A stretch of DNA of 53,643 nucleotides from Candidatus Woesearchaeota archaeon. GTDB taxonomy: Archaea; Nanobdellota; Nanobdellia; Woesearchaeales; SM23-78. The stretch lies in the NCBI GenBank assembly GCA_016933095.1, contig JAFGBP010000011.1:1-53643 (forward strand). The letters are read 5' to 3'. The notes under the pieces were generated by a model that ran no database searches, had not been told where the DNA came from, and worked only from the letters and a program-made list of their open reading frames with translations. Of the stretch, positions 51,961-53,643 are shown piece after piece. Within the stretch, counting starts at the first letter, position 1, and each line of letters begins with the position of its first letter. The translations under genes and the position numbers were made by a program.

Positions 51961-53496
51961 TCAGCATGTCCGCTTCTTCTCTCGCTTTTGCCTGCCTTTA
52001 TGTCCCTCGTCTTTCCACGGCTTGCCGCAAGTCATGAACCTAAGCGAGAGCTGCCAGAATATCACGAAGTATATTATGAAGAGCACCATGCCTGCGTTGG
52101 TGTGGTATGCGTTGAGGGCGAAGTCTCTTGAGAAGTATATCCCTATTATGAACAAGAGGTAGATCCTGATGACGTTCATCGCCAATGCTCCTAGGAGTCC
52201 TGGGATGAACAGGAGTGCGGCTCTTTTGATGTTGATTGATCGCCAGTTGATGGCGACGAGCAGCGAATATGCGAGGATGAAGTAGGCCAGGCTGTCGATG
52301 CCTGAGCAGGTGTCTGCCATGCCTACCATGAACTCCGGCACGCCTAGCCATGGCAGGCTCGGGTCTGAGAAGTCAAGTACGGGTTGTAGGAAGCTTATCT
52401 TCATGAGGATGTATGCGCCGTAGCTTACAAGCTTTGAGAGGATGAGCCAATAGTTACGTATGTATTGGCTGAACCAGTACATGATGATGGAGTATACGAA
52501 TGAGAATCCAATTTCGATCTTTGCTTTCTGGAAGATGAACCAGATGAAGTCGAGCCCGAAGAATGCGATGAACAGGAACAGCAGGGCTATTGCCCTGAGG
52601 ATAAATCCTGTTTTGAAGAGGATGCTTGCTGTCGCATCGTCGTCCTGCTGTATGAAGAACGCGAGCTCGTTGTAGTACAGGTTATCCCATTTCCCGTCAT
52701 GGAACGCATAGCTTTGGTGGTTTACGTATGCGTCTTGGGAGCTTATGGATATCGAGTCGCGGCATCTCTTCTGGAGGTAGAGCAGGTTGGGTCCCTGCAT
52801 TAGGAGGCTCTGGTTGACTTTGATGATGACCCAGTGGTCTGTTTCAGGATATTGTGATGTGCTTGATGTGCGGAGGCTGTCGGCGTATTCTTCTGAGATG
52901 TCGATCGAGTGGTTGTTGATTCCTAGGGTTATCATGCAGTCGGAGAATGCTCCGTTGCCGTCTAGATCTGCCCAATAAGAATGAAATCTAACCTCTGGAT
53001 TGCCCGGTATCTTATCAAGCGTCACCTGCCTTGCGAGGACGTCGCTGTCATCCTCCAGCCAATACAGCCGGTTGGGGTTGATGTCAGTGTCTGATAGGAT
53101 CCTTGGCGAGAGCCATCTTTCGGCGTCGAAGTTCATCCTGTCGGTTATTTCTGCTCCATGTGAGAGTATATGGTCATAGTCTATCTGGGTGCTGAAGGCG
53201 AGCATGAACAGGAGCCCTGCCAGCAGTGCGAATGCAAGAGGTTCTTTCCAGTCGCGCTTCCTTGGCTCGTATCCTTTTATCTTTTCATGCGAGGTTATGA
53301 GAAGCACGAGGAGGAGTGCTGAGAATATTACGTACATCCGCTGTAGGAGGAACACTGTCCGGAGCTGGAAGTGGTATCCGTCTGCATTGATGAATATTGA
53401 AAGGAACAGCGGGAGCAGCAGGAGTGTGACAAGGACAAAGCTTATGTATCTCCTGAAAAACCAAGGAACTTTCGCCCATCCATTCACCCATTCCAT
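51961..53496 (-). CDS. exosortase/archaeosortase family protein (ORF track start 53556; MEWVNGW at 53496 favoured)
   Basis: DTCSGIDSLAYFILAY (catalytic Cys), MNVIRIYLL (Arg), YHTNAGMVLF (His), multi-TM; TTTTTTTAAG TATA-like box upstream of 53496. Confidence 0.85.
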   Translation of the reverse strand: MEWVNGWAKVPWFFRRYISFVLVTLLLLPLFLSIFINADGYHFQLRTVFLLQRMYVIFSALLLVLLITSHEKIKGYEPRKRDWKEPLAFALLAGLLFMLAFSTQIDYDHILSHGAEITDRMNFDAERWLSPRILSDTDINPNRLYWLEDDSDVLARQVTLDKIPGNPEVRFHSYWADLDGNGAFSDCMITLGINNHSIDISEEYADSLRTSSTSQYPETDHWVIIKVNQSLLMQGPNLLYLQKRCRDSISISSQDAYVNHQSYAFHDGKWDNLYYNELAFFIQQDDDATASILFKTGFILRAIALLFLFIAFFGLDFIWFIFQKAKIEIGFSFVYSIIMYWFSQYIRNYWLILSKLVSYGAYILMKISFLQPVLDFSDPSLPWLGVPEFMVGMADTCSGIDSLAYFILAYSLLVAINWRSINIKRAALLFIPGLLGALAMNVIRIYLLFIIGIYFSRDFALNAYHTNAGMVLFIIYFVIFWQLSLRFMTCGKPWKDEGHKGRQKREKKRTC

Positions 53497-53556
53497 GGGA
53501 GATGGCAAATCGGTGGGACTTAAAAAAACTATTCTTTTTCTGCTGTCATGATGCAT

Positions 53557-53643
53557 AGCCAGGGGCTACTTCTTTCGTAGCCCGCTGCGACCGCTTATTA
53601 ATAACGTCCTTTTGCCGAGTCTAGGTTAATCGCTTTCTGACTC
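53557..53643 (-). mobile_element. partial copy E8 of the element (truncated by window end)
   Basis: 49-bp block 53576-53624 matches 51853-51901 with 2 mismatches; GGGCTAC/GTAGCCC hairpin. Confidence 0.8.

Noticed and set aside
1-53643. CRISPR array
   Set aside because: no series of regularly spaced direct repeats with unique spacers was seen; dispersed palindromes are singletons flanked by direct repeats

Overview
The window looks like an archaeal chromosome, probably from a DPANN-type or otherwise uncultivated lineage. Supporting signs are BRE/TATA promoters, archaeal AlaRS, an archaeal-type CCA-adding enzyme, Dph2, and the S27ae-S24e-Spt4-Rpo7-PIN cluster. I recognise about 45 plausible genes and one intron-containing tRNA-Thr(CGT). 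I see no CRISPR array and no rRNA. The accessory content stands out: (i) a ~122-bp imperfect-palindromic, MITE-like element family, intergenic and dispersed, with 10-13 bp flanking direct repeats in five copies and terminal arms that differ between copies but stay self-complementary within each copy; (ii) a second, ~170-bp palindromic repeat (2 copies) with the same behaviour; (iii) two tandem 30-32 aa micro-ORFs that are almost entirely signal peptide, ending ...AAELWPE / ...AAVLWPE, each with its own TATA and RBS; (iv) an archaeosortase locus with a nearby Cys-rich VPEF-CTERM substrate, a CPBP/CAAX protease and an ICMT-like methyltransferase, the archaeosortase being bracketed by two near-identical repeats; (v) an RsbW-like ATPase, two STAS proteins and a histidine kinase, suggesting archaeal partner switching; (vi) two divergent HEPN/MNT modules, with a short motif recurring between accessory modules; (vii) a ~28-bp promoter motif shared by three genes and a candidate structured RNA; (viii) a split dph2 and an in-frame amber codon in a Tat-exported glycosidase-like gene. 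All calls come from reading the sequence and supplied translations; no database search was run.
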